Positions 36,340 through 45,542 of a DNA stretch of 64,000 nt are shown piece by piece. Made by a program: the position numbers and the translations under genes. The stretch is from positions 372,001 through 436,000 of the forward strand of contig NZ_BMLQ01000002.1 in assembly GCF_014645315.1 (NCBI RefSeq), written 5' to 3'. This DNA is from Citricoccus zhacaiensis. GTDB lineage: Bacteria; Actinomycetota; Actinomycetes; Actinomycetales; Micrococcaceae. Below the pieces are notes generated by a model. The model saw nothing but the letters and a program-made list of their open reading frames with translations, was not told the origin of the DNA and searched no databases. Every line of letters begins with the position of its first letter. Position 1 is the stretch's first letter.

Positions 36340-37473
36340 TCATGACGCCGGGATGTTCTGACCTGACGCCCATCCCACCGGTGGCCCTGGCAGAGCGTTC
36401 GCCTGACCCATCTCGGTGTGGGACCAACGGATCTCCATGCGGGGGTCTGAACTGCGGCGCACGGCATCCGTGGTCGCCCGGTCCAGCTCGCCCCGCCACT
36501 GCTCGAGGGCGAGCAGATCCGAGGAGCGCAGCAACGGTTGCCGGTAGATGCACAACGCCCGGTCCAGATCGCCCTCCTCGAGGGCAGCTCGGAGGCGTGC
36601 CACGTCGCTGGTCACGCGTGAGGCGTCCGTGAAGCGATAGGGGGTTGCGGCGATCACTGCTCCGAGACGGCGGCGGGCCCGGTGGATCTCGATTCGGACC
36701 GTGCCCGGCGAGCCGTGGTCACCGTAGAGCTCATAGGCCATCTCCTCGGCGCTCCACCCGCGATCGCGCAGGCTGAGCAGGGCGAGGATCTCCGCGGTAC
36801 GGGTGGGGAGGGTGAACCAGTCTCCGTTATTGACGCGGGCCGCGGCGGGTTCGGCGAGCAGGCGCAGCTCCAGGAGGGGGACGGCGTCAGCGCTGGCTGG
36901 CCGGGACGGTGGGACGGACAGCAAGGCCTCAACGACCCGCGCAGCCGACCTGACCAGCCTTCTGGTGTCAGGGTTGGCGCTGCCCCGGGGCCCGGACAGG
37001 TCGATGACTCCGAGGACCTCCCCGCTCTCCGGGCGGTGCACGGGTGCGGAGGTGCAGTCCCAGGTGCTGTGGGACAGGGCGAAGTGTTCCGGTCCGCTGA
37101 GCTCTTCCGCAGTTCCGCTGCGGAGTGCCTGGGCGATGGCGTTGGTACCCACGTGGTGCTCGTCCCACCCGGCACCCTCGACGAATCCGAGATGGTCAGC
37201 GCGGCGCAGCGGTGCGCGGCCACCGCGGCGCCACAGCACCGTACCGTCCGGGCCGGTGAGAATGGCCACCCGTGGCTCGGCCGAGCCCTGGGAGACGCCC
37301 AGGATGTCCGCGACGACGTCGACGTGCCTGCCCAGGGGCGAGAGGTCGCGCCGGTGCCGAATGTCCTGGTCCGGAAGCACCTGGGGCGGGCCGTCCAGCT
37401 CCCGGGAGAGGCCCTGTGCCGCGCACCGCTCCCAGGCGGAGCGAATCCTCTCGGTCGCCTCCATCGATCCCAT
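36340..37473 (-). CDS. GAF-domain transcriptional regulator
   Basis: A 377-residue regulator. After a helical N-terminus with IRSAWERCAAQGL, typical of AcoR/GAF activators, a GAF-type sensory domain spans about 50-190 (VAILTGPDGTVLWRRGG, GTNAIAQAL, DCTSAPVHRPESGEVLGVIDLSGP in part). The C-terminus (about 225-330) has FTLPTRTAEILALLSL and RIEIHRARRRLGAVI, which fits a winged helix of the kind seen at the end of actinobacterial GAF regulators; no AAA+ sigma-54 domain is present. It is transcribed away from the neighbouring FAD monooxygenase gene, which it probably controls. Starts at 37473 or 37464 are possible. Confidence 0.8.
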   Translation of the reverse strand: MGSMEATERIRSAWERCAAQGLSRELDGPPQVLPDQDIRHRRDLSPLGRHVDVVADILGVSQGSAEPRVAILTGPDGTVLWRRGGRAPLRRADHLGFVEGAGWDEHHVGTNAIAQALRSGTAEELSGPEHFALSHSTWDCTSAPVHRPESGEVLGVIDLSGPRGSANPDTRRLVRSAARVVEALLSVPPSRPASADAVPLLELRLLAEPAAARVNNGDWFTLPTRTAEILALLSLRDRGWSAEEMAYELYGDHGSPGTVRIEIHRARRRLGAVIAATPYRFTDASRVTSDVARLRAALEEGDLDRALCIYRQPLLRSSDLLALEQWRGELDRATTDAVRRSSDPRMEIRWSHTEMGQANALPGPPVGWASGQNIPAS

Positions 37474-37549
37474 ACCGCCCACCGCACTCTTCCGTGTAGT
37501 CCACCTGATCCACGATGCAACCCCGGGGAAACCCCCGCCACCCCATAGT

Positions 37550-37565
37550 GGTGACACACATCACA
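37550..37565. promoter_or_regulatory. Crp/GlxR-like dyad upstream of the monooxygenase gene
   Basis: GGTGA-N6-TCACA matches nine of ten conserved half-site bases of the Crp/GlxR consensus TGTGA-N6-TCACA. It lies 48 bp before ATG 37613 and 77 bp from the GAF regulator start, inside the divergent promoter region. Confidence 0.5.
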
Positions 37566-37612
37566 CCGGACACTATGCCACCGGGCGTCCCCGGGTAAAC
37601 GAAGGAGGAACC

Positions 37613-39421
37613 ATGACTGAGACTGACACCGGCACCACCGTCGGAACAGACACCGCACAGGCCTGGCTGGATGACTTGGACGCGGCGCTCGCGGCCGGAG
37701 ACGCGCACGCAGCTGCGGAGTTGTTCGAGCCGGGCGGCTTCTGGCGCGACTTCCTGGCCTTGACCTGGAATCTGAAGACCATGGAGGGGCGAGACCGGAT
37801 CTGTCAGATGCTCGCGGAGATGCTCCCGCACATCCGGCCCTCCGGGTGGACCGTGGAGGGGAAGCCGACGGTCGCGGATGGCGTCACGGAGTGCTGGGTG
37901 CGTTTCAGCACCAGTGCCGGGTCCGGGTGGGGTTACCTGCGGTTGCGCGACGGTCAGGCGTGGACGCTGCTGACCACGCTGCAGGACCTGCGCGGCTTCG
38001 AGGAGAAGAAGGGGCCCCGCCGAGACCGCGGGGTGGTCCACGAGATCACCCGCGAGCGCACGACCTGGCTGGAACGGCGTCAGGCACGGGAAAGGGTCCT
38101 CGGTCACACGGAGCAGCCGTACTGCCTCGTGGTCGGTGGAGGGCAGGGCGGCATCGGCCTGGCTGCCCGCCTGGCGCGCATCGGCGTCCCCACGATCGTG
38201 GTGGACAAGCATGAGAAGGCAGGAGACGCCTGGCGCCACCGCTACAGTTCCCTGCACCTGCACGACCCGGTCTGGTACGACCACATGCCCTACCTGCCGT
38301 TCCCGGACGACTGGCCGGTCTTCCCGGCCAAGGACAAGATCGCGGACTGGCTCATGCACTACGCGGACATCATGGAGCTGAACTACTGGGCGAAGACGGA
38401 GTGCCGGTCCGCCGAGTGGGACGAGGCCTCCGGCACCTGGACGGTCGTCGTGGACCGGGACGGCGAGGAGGTCACGCTGCACCCGACCCAGCTGGTCTTC
38501 GCACTGGGCGTCTCCGGATATCCCCGGATACCGGACTTCCCGGGCGCCGAGACGTTCCGTGGCCGTCAGCATCACTCCTCCGACCATGCCGGGGGTGACG
38601 ACTGGGCGGGCAAGCGGGCCGTGGTGATCGGATCCAACAACTCCGCCCACGACATCTGCGCGGATCTGTGGGAGCACGGTGCGGAAGTCACCATGGTCCA
38701 GCGCTCCTCCACGCACATCTCGCGCAGCGAGTCCCTCATGGACCTGGTCCTGAAGCCGCTCTACTCCGAGGAGGCGCTGGAGGCCGGTATCACCACCGAA
38801 ATGGCGGACATGCTCTTCGCCTCGTGGCCGTATCGCGTGCTGCCCGAGGTCCAGCGCCCGGCCTTCGAGGAGATGGCAGACCGGGACCGCGAGTTCTACG
38901 ACGCCCTGGAGGCCGCCGGCTTCGACCTGGACTTCGGCGAGGACGGCTCGGGGTTGTTCCTGAAGTACCTGCGCCGGGGGTCCGGCTACTACATCGACGT
39001 CGGCGCCTCCCAACTGATCATCGACGGTCGGGTCCGCCTGGCCACCGGTCAGGTCGACCACCTCACCGAGGACGCGGTGGTCCTGGACAACGGGGCCAGG
39101 TTGCCGGCGGACCTGGTGGTCCACGCCACCGGCTATGGCTCCATGAACGAATGGCTGGCCGATCTCATCTCGCCGGACGTCGCCGACCGCGTGGGCAAGT
39201 GCTGGGGCTACGGCTCGGACACGACCCGCGACCCCGGCCCATGGGAGGGAGAACTGCGCAACATGTGGAAGCCCACCAATGTGGAGAACCTCTGGATTCA
39301 CGGGGGCAACCTGCACCAGAGCAGGCATTACTCCAAATACCTCGCCCTGCAACTCAAGGCGCGGATGGAAGGCCTGCCCACCCCCGTGTTCGAGCTGGAG
39401 GAATCCCACCACTCGCGGTGA
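37613..39421 (+). CDS. FAD-dependent monooxygenase with N-terminal NTF2-like domain
   Basis: A 602-residue flavoprotein. Residues 10-130 form an NTF2-like (SnoaL-type) module: WLDDLDAALAAGDAHAAAELF, FWRDFLALTW, then beta strands with VRFST and WTLLTTL. Residues 168 onward are a flavin-containing monooxygenase: GGGQGG at 175-180 for FAD, FRGRQHHSSDH at 315-325 (an FMO/BVMO-type motif) and a second Rossmann loop GSNNSAHD at 340-347 for NADPH. Such fusions are annotated as flavin-containing monooxygenases in Actinobacteria and proteobacteria; substrates are mostly unknown. A strong ribosome-binding site (GAAGGAGG) precedes ATG 37613. The GAF regulator gene diverges from it. Longer upstream reading in this frame runs antisense through the regulator and is rejected. 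Confidence 0.9.
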   Translation: MTETDTGTTVGTDTAQAWLDDLDAALAAGDAHAAAELFEPGGFWRDFLALTWNLKTMEGRDRICQMLAEMLPHIRPSGWTVEGKPTVADGVTECWVRFSTSAGSGWGYLRLRDGQAWTLLTTLQDLRGFEEKKGPRRDRGVVHEITRERTTWLERRQARERVLGHTEQPYCLVVGGGQGGIGLAARLARIGVPTIVVDKHEKAGDAWRHRYSSLHLHDPVWYDHMPYLPFPDDWPVFPAKDKIADWLMHYADIMELNYWAKTECRSAEWDEASGTWTVVVDRDGEEVTLHPTQLVFALGVSGYPRIPDFPGAETFRGRQHHSSDHAGGDDWAGKRAVVIGSNNSAHDICADLWEHGAEVTMVQRSSTHISRSESLMDLVLKPLYSEEALEAGITTEMADMLFASWPYRVLPEVQRPAFEEMADRDREFYDALEAAGFDLDFGEDGSGLFLKYLRRGSGYYIDVGASQLIIDGRVRLATGQVDHLTEDAVVLDNGARLPADLVVHATGYGSMNEWLADLISPDVADRVGKCWGYGSDTTRDPGPWEGELRNMWKPTNVENLWIHGGNLHQSRHYSKYLALQLKARMEGLPTPVFELEESHHSR

Positions 39422-39441
39422 CCTCGGCGATCACGGCGGGA

Positions 39442-39484
39442 ACGGGGCACCGGCGCGGAACAGACGTCCGCGCCGGTGCCCCGT
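39442..39484. terminator. Bidirectional hairpin between monooxygenase and ppa
   Basis: An 18-bp perfect stem (ACGGGGCACCGGCGCGGA and complement) with a 7-nt loop separates the convergent genes; no T-tract on the plus side. Confidence 0.75.
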
Positions 39485-39493
39485 CCTCTCGAA

Positions 39494-40072
39494 TCAGTCG
39501 CGACCCTGCGGATCGTCGGAGGACACGACGGGATCCTCTTCCGCAGTCTCGACGTCGCGGCCCTGCGGCTCGTCCTCCGGCGTCTCCTCGCCATGGGCGG
39601 CGAAGCGCTCGACCGAGGCGGCGAGTTCAGCCTCGGCGGCCTCGCGGCCCTGCCAGCCCTCGGCCTTGACCCACTTGCCGGGCTCCAGGTCCTTGTAGCG
39701 GGTGAAGAAGTGCTCGATCTCTTTCTTCAGCCACTCGTCGATGTCCTCGAGCTCCTGGATGTGGTCGAAGCGCTTGTCCTCCGGGACGCAGAGCAGCTTG
39801 GCGTCGCCGCCGCCGTCGTCCGTCATGTTGAACACGCCGATGGGGCGGGCCTCCACGATCACACCGGGAACCAGGTCGAAGCCGGGCAGGAACACCATGG
39901 CGTCCAGCGGGTCGCCGTCCTCGCCCAGCGTGTCCTCGAAGTACCCGTAGTGCGTGGGGTACTGCATGGACGTGAAGAGGATGCGGTCCAGGCGCAGGCG
40001 CCCGGACTCGTGGTCGAACTCGTACTTGACGCGGGATCCGGCCGGGATCTCGATGGTGACGTCATGGCTCAT
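39494..40072 (-). CDS. ppa: Inorganic pyrophosphatase, family I
   Basis: Hydrolyses pyrophosphate to drive biosynthetic reactions. The family I core is complete: [36 protein letters not shown] outlined by GDPLDAMV (metal aspartates), [12 protein letters not shown] and [15 protein letters not shown] in part. The core ends near residue 155; an acidic tail of about 35 residues (rich in Glu, Asp, with two PQGRD copies) is additional to the usual 160-170 residues. ATG 40072 has AAGGAG 8 nt upstream. The protein has 192 residues. Confidence 0.95.
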   Translation of the reverse strand: MSHDVTIEIPAGSRVKYEFDHESGRLRLDRILFTSMQYPTHYGYFEDTLGEDGDPLDAMVFLPGFDLVPGVIVEARPIGVFNMTDDGGGDAKLLCVPEDKRFDHIQELEDIDEWLKKEIEHFFTRYKDLEPGKWVKAEGWQGREAAEAELAASVERFAAHGEETPEDEPQGRDVETAEEDPVVSSDDPQGRD

Positions 40073-40148
40073 GGAATGCACTCCTTGGCGCTGCTTCACG
40101 GTGGGATGGGCGGTCACCGCGCCGGATGGCGATGCCAGGCGCGGCGTC

Positions 40149-40154
40149 TAGAAT
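40149..40154 (+). promoter_or_regulatory. Probable -10 (TAGAAT) of dacB
   Basis: TAGAAT would start transcription near 40161, giving a 30-nt leader with AGGAAAG before GTG 40191. Confidence 0.45.
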
Positions 40155-40190
40155 CAAGGGTATCCCGCGCCCCACCAGGAAAGCCCCACC

Positions 40191-41849
40191 GTGACCGAAC
40201 GCCCCGCCCTGCGCCGGCCTGCCCGCGCGGGCAGACCGGTCTCCTTGACGGCGCGAGCGGCGAGAGTGGCGATGGGGGCTGCGGCGGCCACCCTGCTGGC
40301 CGGCTGCACCGTGATCCCGGTCCCGGCGTCCTCCGGCACGGCGTCCGGTGCGGTCGCAGGCACCAGTATCAGCAGCACCACCACCAGCACGACGCCGGCC
40401 GGCGCCTCCCAGTCCGGCCAACCTTCCAGCGCCGTCCTGTTTCCCAGTGCCGCGGAGCCTTCCAGCACCGACGAACCGCTGACGGCGGCCTCCGCGGCGG
40501 CCACCCTGACCGAGTTCCTTGACTTCCCGGACCTGACGCCGCTGCTGGTCCCGAGGCCGGACCCGGAGGTCCTGAAACCCTTGCTGGACGAGGCGCTGAC
40601 GGTGCAGGACGGCTCCGTCTCCGCCGCGGTCCGGGACGGGCTGACCGGGGAACTGCTCTACGACCAGGGGGCGGACACTGCCGTGGTGCCGGCCTCTGCC
40701 GTCAAGGTCCTGACCGCGGTGGCCGCCCTGGAGGTGCTCGGCCCGGACCACCGCTACACCACCGCGGCCGTGGGCATGCCCGCGGGACCGGAGGGCACCG
40801 CCGTCGTGCTGGAGGCCGGGGGAGACGTGATGCTGGGGACCGGCGCGAACGCTGACGAGGCGAACGGCCGGGCCGGACTGGGGACGCTGGCGCTCAGGAC
40901 GGCCGAGGCGCTCCAGGCCCAGGGCACCACGGGTACGGTCTCGGTCAAACTCGACGACTCGGGCTATGAGGGCCCCACGGTCTCGCCGGACTGGAGCAGC
41001 GACATCGTGTCCTCCGGCAACGCCTCCGCGGTGCAGCCGATGGCCACCTACGGCGGCCGGGCCGTGCCCAGCAGGGACACCGATCGCCTCCACGACCCGG
41101 CATTGTATGCCGCCGAGGTGTTCGGGGACCAGCTGGCCGCGCACGCGCAGACCCTCGGACTGGACATCACCCTCGCCGCGGAGACGAGCCGCGTTCCGGT
41201 TGAATCGGCGGCGGCTGAGCCGACGTCGACCGAGTCGGCATCGGCGGAACAGGCCTCACCGGGTTCGACGTCACCGGCGCCGGCTTCACCGGGCACCGAG
41301 CTGGCGAGCGTGCAGTCCGCGCCGCTGTCCGAGCAGATGGCCTACATGCTCCAGACCTCGGACAACCAGGTCGCCGAGGCCACCGGTCGCAACCTGGCGC
41401 TCGCCGCCGGCGCTCCGGGCAGTTTCGCCGGGGCCGCACAGACCATCGAGGAGACTCTCGCGGAACTCGAGGTCGACACCTCGGGGCTGGCCCTGGTGGA
41501 TGCTTCCGGCCTGTCCGGCGAGAACCTGGTGTCCGCCGCCCAGCTGACCGCCGCCCTGCAGGTCGCGACGACGGCCCCGGAGCTGGAGGCGGCCGCCACC
41601 GGCCTGCCCGTGGCCGGGGAGCAGGGCACACTGGAGCAGCGCATGGTCGGGACCGATGCCGCGGGCAATGTGCAGGCGAAGACGGGCACGCTCAGCTCCG
41701 TCGCCTCACTGACCGGCACGGTCCAGACCGAGGACGGCCGGACGCTGTTGTTCAGCTTCGTCGCCAACAAGCAGCCGGGCGTGCTGACTAACGCCCGCTT
41801 CGCCGTGGACCGCGGGGCCGTCGTCCTGGCCGGATGCGGCTGCCGCTAG
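40191..41849 (+). CDS. dacB: D-alanyl-D-alanine carboxypeptidase/endopeptidase (PBP4-type)
   Basis: A class C low-molecular-weight PBP that trims or cuts peptidoglycan cross-links outside the membrane. It has an N-terminal signal with a possible lipobox (LLAGC, Cys39), so it may be a lipoprotein, then a Ser/Thr/Ala-rich linker. The penicillin-binding motifs are SAVK (Ser169-Lys172), SDN in QTSDNQVAEA and KTG in QAKTGTL. A Pro/Ser/Ala-rich insert (about residues 340-375) interrupts the domain before SDN. The gene starts the conserved dacB-metalloprotease-tilS-hpt-ftsH order. The protein has 552 residues. Confidence 0.93.
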   Translation: MTERPALRRPARAGRPVSLTARAARVAMGAAAATLLAGCTVIPVPASSGTASGAVAGTSISSTTTSTTPAGASQSGQPSSAVLFPSAAEPSSTDEPLTAASAAATLTEFLDFPDLTPLLVPRPDPEVLKPLLDEALTVQDGSVSAAVRDGLTGELLYDQGADTAVVPASAVKVLTAVAALEVLGPDHRYTTAAVGMPAGPEGTAVVLEAGGDVMLGTGANADEANGRAGLGTLALRTAEALQAQGTTGTVSVKLDDSGYEGPTVSPDWSSDIVSSGNASAVQPMATYGGRAVPSRDTDRLHDPALYAAEVFGDQLAAHAQTLGLDITLAAETSRVPVESAAAEPTSTESASAEQASPGSTSPAPASPGTELASVQSAPLSEQMAYMLQTSDNQVAEATGRNLALAAGAPGSFAGAAQTIEETLAELEVDTSGLALVDASGLSGENLVSAAQLTAALQVATTAPELEAAATGLPVAGEQGTLEQRMVGTDAAGNVQAKTGTLSSVASLTGTVQTEDGRTLLFSFVANKQPGVLTNARFAVDRGAVVLAGCGCR

Positions 41850-41922
41850 GGTCGGCGCGCGGTTTCCCTGTGGAGTTCCTCCGGGGGTCCCGCCAGCACC
41901 TTTGCCTTCGCAAATCATCGGA

Positions 41923-41928
41923 TAGGAT
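41923..41928 (+). promoter_or_regulatory. Leaderless-type -10 (TAGGAT) of the HTH gene
   Basis: TAGGAT ends 7 nt before ATG 41936. Confidence 0.55.
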
Positions 41929-41935
41929 GAACCCC

Positions 41936-42421
41936 ATGCCTTCGCCGGACACCGATCAGCGCCTCGCCCAGCAGCAGGCCATCTACGGGATCTCCCTGTC
42001 CGAGCGCTTCGGCGTCATCATGGCCGCCTATGGACTCAGTCAGCGCTCCCTGGCCCGCGTCCTGGGACTCTCCGCACCCATGCTCTCCCAGTTGATCAAC
42101 GCGCAGCGCATCAAGATCGGCAATCCCGCCGTCTATGAACGCCTCGTCATGCTGGAGGAGCGCCAGGACGAGGCGGACCTGACCCAGGTGCTGTCCGAGG
42201 TGGAGGCCTCGGAACCGGTGCTCACCACCCATGCCTCCCGGGCCCGGCAGGCCCGTCTCCTGATGCCCGACGCCGGCGCCCTCCCGGTTGCCGATCCCGC
42301 CGTGCCGCTGGGTGGGCTGGCCACGGCCGAGCAGTTCCGCGCCACGGCGCAGGCCGCCCGTGCCACCGGTGCCGCCGACCTCGCCGACGTCCTGGACCGG
42401 GCGGCCGCCCTGCACGGCTGA
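41936..42421 (+). CDS. Helix-turn-helix DNA-binding protein
   Basis: A 161-residue protein with an XRE-like HTH near residues 20-60: FGVIMAAYGLSQRSLARVLGLSAPMLSQLINAQRIKIGN outlined by GLSQRSLARVL and APMLSQLINAQR. The C-terminal half is Ala/Leu-rich and helical (LATAEQFRATAQAARATGAADL), perhaps for dimerisation. It is inserted between dacB and the zincin gene, which are normally adjacent in relatives, and has its own leaderless promoter. Targets are unknown; control of the neighbouring wall gene is possible but unsupported. Confidence 0.8.
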   Translation: MPSPDTDQRLAQQQAIYGISLSERFGVIMAAYGLSQRSLARVLGLSAPMLSQLINAQRIKIGNPAVYERLVMLEERQDEADLTQVLSEVEASEPVLTTHASRARQARLLMPDAGALPVADPAVPLGGLATAEQFRATAQAARATGAADLADVLDRAAALHG

Positions 42422-42511
42422 ACGGCCCCCCTGACTCGCACCGGCTGCCGCCGTCGCTGCCGTGGCCGCGATGCCCTGCGCGGCCGACCTGCCGTGTGAT
42501 GGGATGGGTCC

Positions 42512-43684
42512 ATGGAATCCGTCTCCCGTCAGACCGTCCCGTCCCCGGTGAATTGGGACCTGGCCGCCAGCACCGCCGCCCGCCTGTGTGCTGCGGGGCC
42601 GCGGTTCACCCGGCACCAGGCCGAGCGTGAGGCCAACGGCCTGCGCCGTGCCGCCGAGGCGTCCGTGGACCACGTCCACCGGATCACCCGGCTGGACGCC
42701 GCGAAGGACCTGCACGATTCCGAGGTGCTGGTGGTGGACCGCCCCACCTGGACGCAGGCCAATGCCCAGGCCTTCTCCACCCTGCTGGAGCCGGCCTTCG
42801 AGCACGTTCAGTCGATCCGCCCGGCCGAGTATGCCCGCGCCACCAGCGGACTCGGCACCGTCGCCACCGCCATGGAGGCCGGCGCCGTCCTGGCGTTCCT
42901 CTCCTCCAAGGTCCTCGGCCAGTACGAGCCGTTCTGTGCCCTGCCGGGGCCGGACGGGACCTCCGCCGGACCCGAGGGCGGCCGCCTGCTGCTGGTGGCA
43001 CCCAACATCGCCGAGGTCAGGGTGGAGCTCAACGTGGACCCGGAGGACTTCCGGCTCTGGGTCTGCCTGCATGAGCAGACCCATCGCGTGCAGTTCGCCG
43101 CCGCCCCGTGGCTCCGCGAGCACCTGCAGTCCCACATCACGGCCCTGGTCTCCGGCATGTTCGAGAAGGCCGACACCCTGCCCGAGCGCCTCTCCGCCCG
43201 TGTCCGCGCCCTGCTGCAGGGACCCGAGGCGGACCGGGGCTCCGTGGAGCGGGGCCAGGGCTCTGCCGAGCTGGGCACGGACGAGCATCCCGCCTCCATG
43301 GGTCTGCTCGAGCTGATCCAGGACCCCGAGGACAAGAAGCGGCTCGCCCACCTCAACGCCGTGATGTCCCTGCTGGAGGGGCACGCCAACGTGGTGATGG
43401 ATGCCATCGACTCCTCGGTGGTCCCCACGGTCAAGACCATCCGCCAGCGCTTCGACCACCGCGGCGCCACCCGCTCCTCCCTGGACCGCTGGGTCCGCCG
43501 TTTCATGGGCATGGACGCCAAGATGCGCCAGTACCGGGAGGGCCAGCGCTTCGTGAAGCACGTGGTCCGGGAACTCGGCATGGACGGCTTCAACGTGGTG
43601 TGGGAGTCGGCCGAGAACCTGCCCGGCGAGCAGGAGATCCAGTACCCGGACCAGTGGATCCAGCGCATCCGGGAGACAGGCTGA
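42512..43684 (+). CDS. Zinc-dependent metalloprotease (zincin_2 family)
   Basis: A 390-residue cytoplasmic protein of the family once labelled 'coenzyme F420 biosynthesis-associated' and now zincin-like. The HExxH motif is in VCLHEQTHRVQF, with a distal LLEGHANVVMDAID segment that probably supplies the third ligand. The family is conserved in Actinobacteria immediately upstream of tilS, as here, but no substrate is established. A Gly/Glu-rich loop (about 245-265) is variable. Its stop codon overlaps the probable CTG start of tilS. Confidence 0.88.
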   Translation: MESVSRQTVPSPVNWDLAASTAARLCAAGPRFTRHQAEREANGLRRAAEASVDHVHRITRLDAAKDLHDSEVLVVDRPTWTQANAQAFSTLLEPAFEHVQSIRPAEYARATSGLGTVATAMEAGAVLAFLSSKVLGQYEPFCALPGPDGTSAGPEGGRLLLVAPNIAEVRVELNVDPEDFRLWVCLHEQTHRVQFAAAPWLREHLQSHITALVSGMFEKADTLPERLSARVRALLQGPEADRGSVERGQGSAELGTDEHPASMGLLELIQDPEDKKRLAHLNAVMSLLEGHANVVMDAIDSSVVPTVKTIRQRFDHRGATRSSLDRWVRRFMGMDAKMRQYREGQRFVKHVVRELGMDGFNVVWESAENLPGEQEIQYPDQWIQRIRETG

Positions 43685-44886
43685 GCACGGTACCGGACGG
43701 CCCCGCATCAGCCGGCCCGGAAGCCAGCACGACTCCGGCCGGTCCGGCCGCCTGGCCGCCCGCCTCCCGCTGGCCGGAGGTACTCCACCGGGCCGTGCAT
43801 GCGGTCGCGGCCGCCACCCAGGGCCGCCGGACGCCGCTGGTCGGCCTCTCCGGCGGCGCGGACTCCCTCGCGCTCGCCGTGGCCACCGCGGAGGCGGTCC
43901 GTACCCGGGCCAACCCGGCGCTGGCCGGTGGTGCGGGCGCCGTCGTCGTGGATCACGGTCTCCAAGCAGACTCCGCCGCCGTGGCAGAGCGCGCCGCCGC
44001 CATCGCACGGCGACTGGGGCTCGATCCGGTGGTGATCGAGCGCGTCCACGTCACCGCCACCGGTGACGGACCCGAGGCCGAGGCCCGCCAGGCCCGCCAC
44101 GCCGCGCTCGAGGCCGCAGCCCAGCGCCTGGGCTCCGGCGCCGTGCTGCTGGCGCACACCCGCGATGACCAGGCCGAACAGGTCCTCCTGGGTCTCGCCC
44201 GGGGTTCCGGGACGCGGTCACTCGCGGGGATCCCCCGCCGTCGGGGGCTGATCCTGCGTCCACTGCTGGACCTGACGCGGCAGGAGACGGAGGCCATCTG
44301 CCGCTGGGCCGGCGTGCGCTGGTGGCAGGACCCGGCCAACGCGGATCCGGCCTATCTGCGCTCGCGGCTCCGCACCCGTGTGCTGCCCGCGCTCGAGGAT
44401 CCGGACGAGGGCCTGGGCCCCGGCCTGTCCGCGGCCTTGGCGCGCAGTGCGGACATCGCGGCCGAGGACGCCGATGCCCTTGAGCAGTGGGCGTCCCGGG
44501 AGTACAGCCGGCTCGTGAGGTACCGGCCCGGCGAGCACGCCTCCGGTGCCGGCAATCGTCTCGGCATCACGGCCGGCCGGGGCGCGAACCTGTCCCTGCC
44601 GCTGGAGGAGCTGGCGGAGCTGCCGGACGCGATCCGGTACCGGGTCATCGGCACCGCCGCCGTCTCCGCGGGGGGAGAGCGGCCCAGTCGCGAACGCGTG
44701 CTGGCCGTGGACCGGTTGATCGCCGGCCGGGCCGGCGGGGGGACCTCGGCCGGACCGGTCCAGTTGCCGGGCGGCGTGGTCTCCCGCCGTCGTCGTACCG
44801 GCGGGTATGCGACACTGGACTTCGACGCCGGAGAGGTACTGGAGTCCCCCGCGGACGCCCCAGTTCCCCCGGCGCCGTCCCGGTAG
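43681..44886 (+). CDS. tilS: tRNA(Ile)-lysidine synthetase TilS, possible CTG start
   Basis: Modifies C34 of tRNA-Ile(CAU) to lysidine so that it reads AUA. The PP-loop is LSGGADSLAL near residue 60, followed by VVVDHGLQ, and LAHTRDDQAEQVLLGLARGSG. The C-terminal domain has RRRTGGYATLDF. About 401 residues. No ATG, GTG or TTG lies in frame between the upstream stop and the N-terminal helix (WPEVLHRAVHAVAA). CTG 43681 overlaps the metalloprotease stop (CTGA) and follows GGGAG with 5-nt spacing; the only downstream alternative is GTG 43795, which would cut that helix, and upstream GTGs would overlap the previous gene by about 90 nt. The start is therefore uncertain. Confidence 0.88.
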   Translation: MSTVPDGPASAGPEASTTPAGPAAWPPASRWPEVLHRAVHAVAAATQGRRTPLVGLSGGADSLALAVATAEAVRTRANPALAGGAGAVVVDHGLQADSAAVAERAAAIARRLGLDPVVIERVHVTATGDGPEAEARQARHAALEAAAQRLGSGAVLLAHTRDDQAEQVLLGLARGSGTRSLAGIPRRRGLILRPLLDLTRQETEAICRWAGVRWWQDPANADPAYLRSRLRTRVLPALEDPDEGLGPGLSAALARSADIAAEDADALEQWASREYSRLVRYRPGEHASGAGNRLGITAGRGANLSLPLEELAELPDAIRYRVIGTAAVSAGGERPSRERVLAVDRLIAGRAGGGTSAGPVQLPGGVVSRRRRTGGYATLDFDAGEVLESPADAPVPPAPSR

Positions 44887-44922
44887 CGCAAACCACAGAA
44901 ACCCGCAGCAGGAGCAGCCCGC

Positions 44923-45474
44923 ATGGAAGCACAGGACGTGCACGGCGACCTGGATCATGTGCTCATGACCACAGAGCAGATCCAGGACACCATCAAGGAT
45001 CTGGCAGCCCAGATCGACCGCGACTACGAGGGCAAGGACGTCCTCCTGGTGGCGGTGCTCAAGGGGGCGGTGATGGTCATGGCCGACCTCTCCCGCGCAC
45101 TGCACTCGCACGTCACCCTCGACTTCATGGCCGTCTCCTCCTACGGCTCGGGGACCCAGTCCTCCGGCGTGGTGCGGATCCTCAAGGACCTGGACGCCGA
45201 CCTCATGGGCCGCCACGTGCTCATCGTCGAGGACATCATCGACTCCGGCCTGACCCTGTCCTGGCTCAAGACCAACCTCGAGTCCCGCGGCCCCGCCTCG
45301 GTCGAGATCTGCGCGTTCCTGCGCAAGCCGGAGGCCATGAAGGTCGAGATCGACGTCAAGTACGTCGGCCAGGACATCCCCAACGAGTTCGTGGTCGGCT
45401 ACGGCCTGGACTTCGACGAGAAGTACCGCAACCTGGACTTCATCGGGACCCTCGCCCCGCACGTCTACTCCTGA
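44923..45474 (+). CDS. hpt: Hypoxanthine phosphoribosyltransferase
   Basis: Purine salvage enzyme of 183 residues. The PRPP-binding loop is [14 protein letters not shown], with the flexible-loop Ser-Tyr in [13 protein letters not shown] and the purine-binding [16 protein letters not shown]. An AGGAG lies 9-10 nt before ATG 44923. It sits 36 nt after tilS in the standard tilS-hpt-ftsH order. Confidence 0.96.
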   Translation: MEAQDVHGDLDHVLMTTEQIQDTIKDLAAQIDRDYEGKDVLLVAVLKGAVMVMADLSRALHSHVTLDFMAVSSYGSGTQSSGVVRILKDLDADLMGRHVLIVEDIIDSGLTLSWLKTNLESRGPASVEICAFLRKPEAMKVEIDVKYVGQDIPNEFVVGYGLDFDEKYRNLDFIGTLAPHVYS

Positions 45475-45542
45475 CGCCGTCCGCCGCGGGCGCCGGCAGC
45501 CATTCCACCGCCCGCGAACGGCGGACTCCCAGACCCCGGCCG

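Noticed and set aside
36803-37612. N-terminal extension of the FAD monooxygenase back to 36803
   Set aside because: This stretch is antisense to the GAF regulator, and a strong ribosome-binding site precedes ATG 37613.
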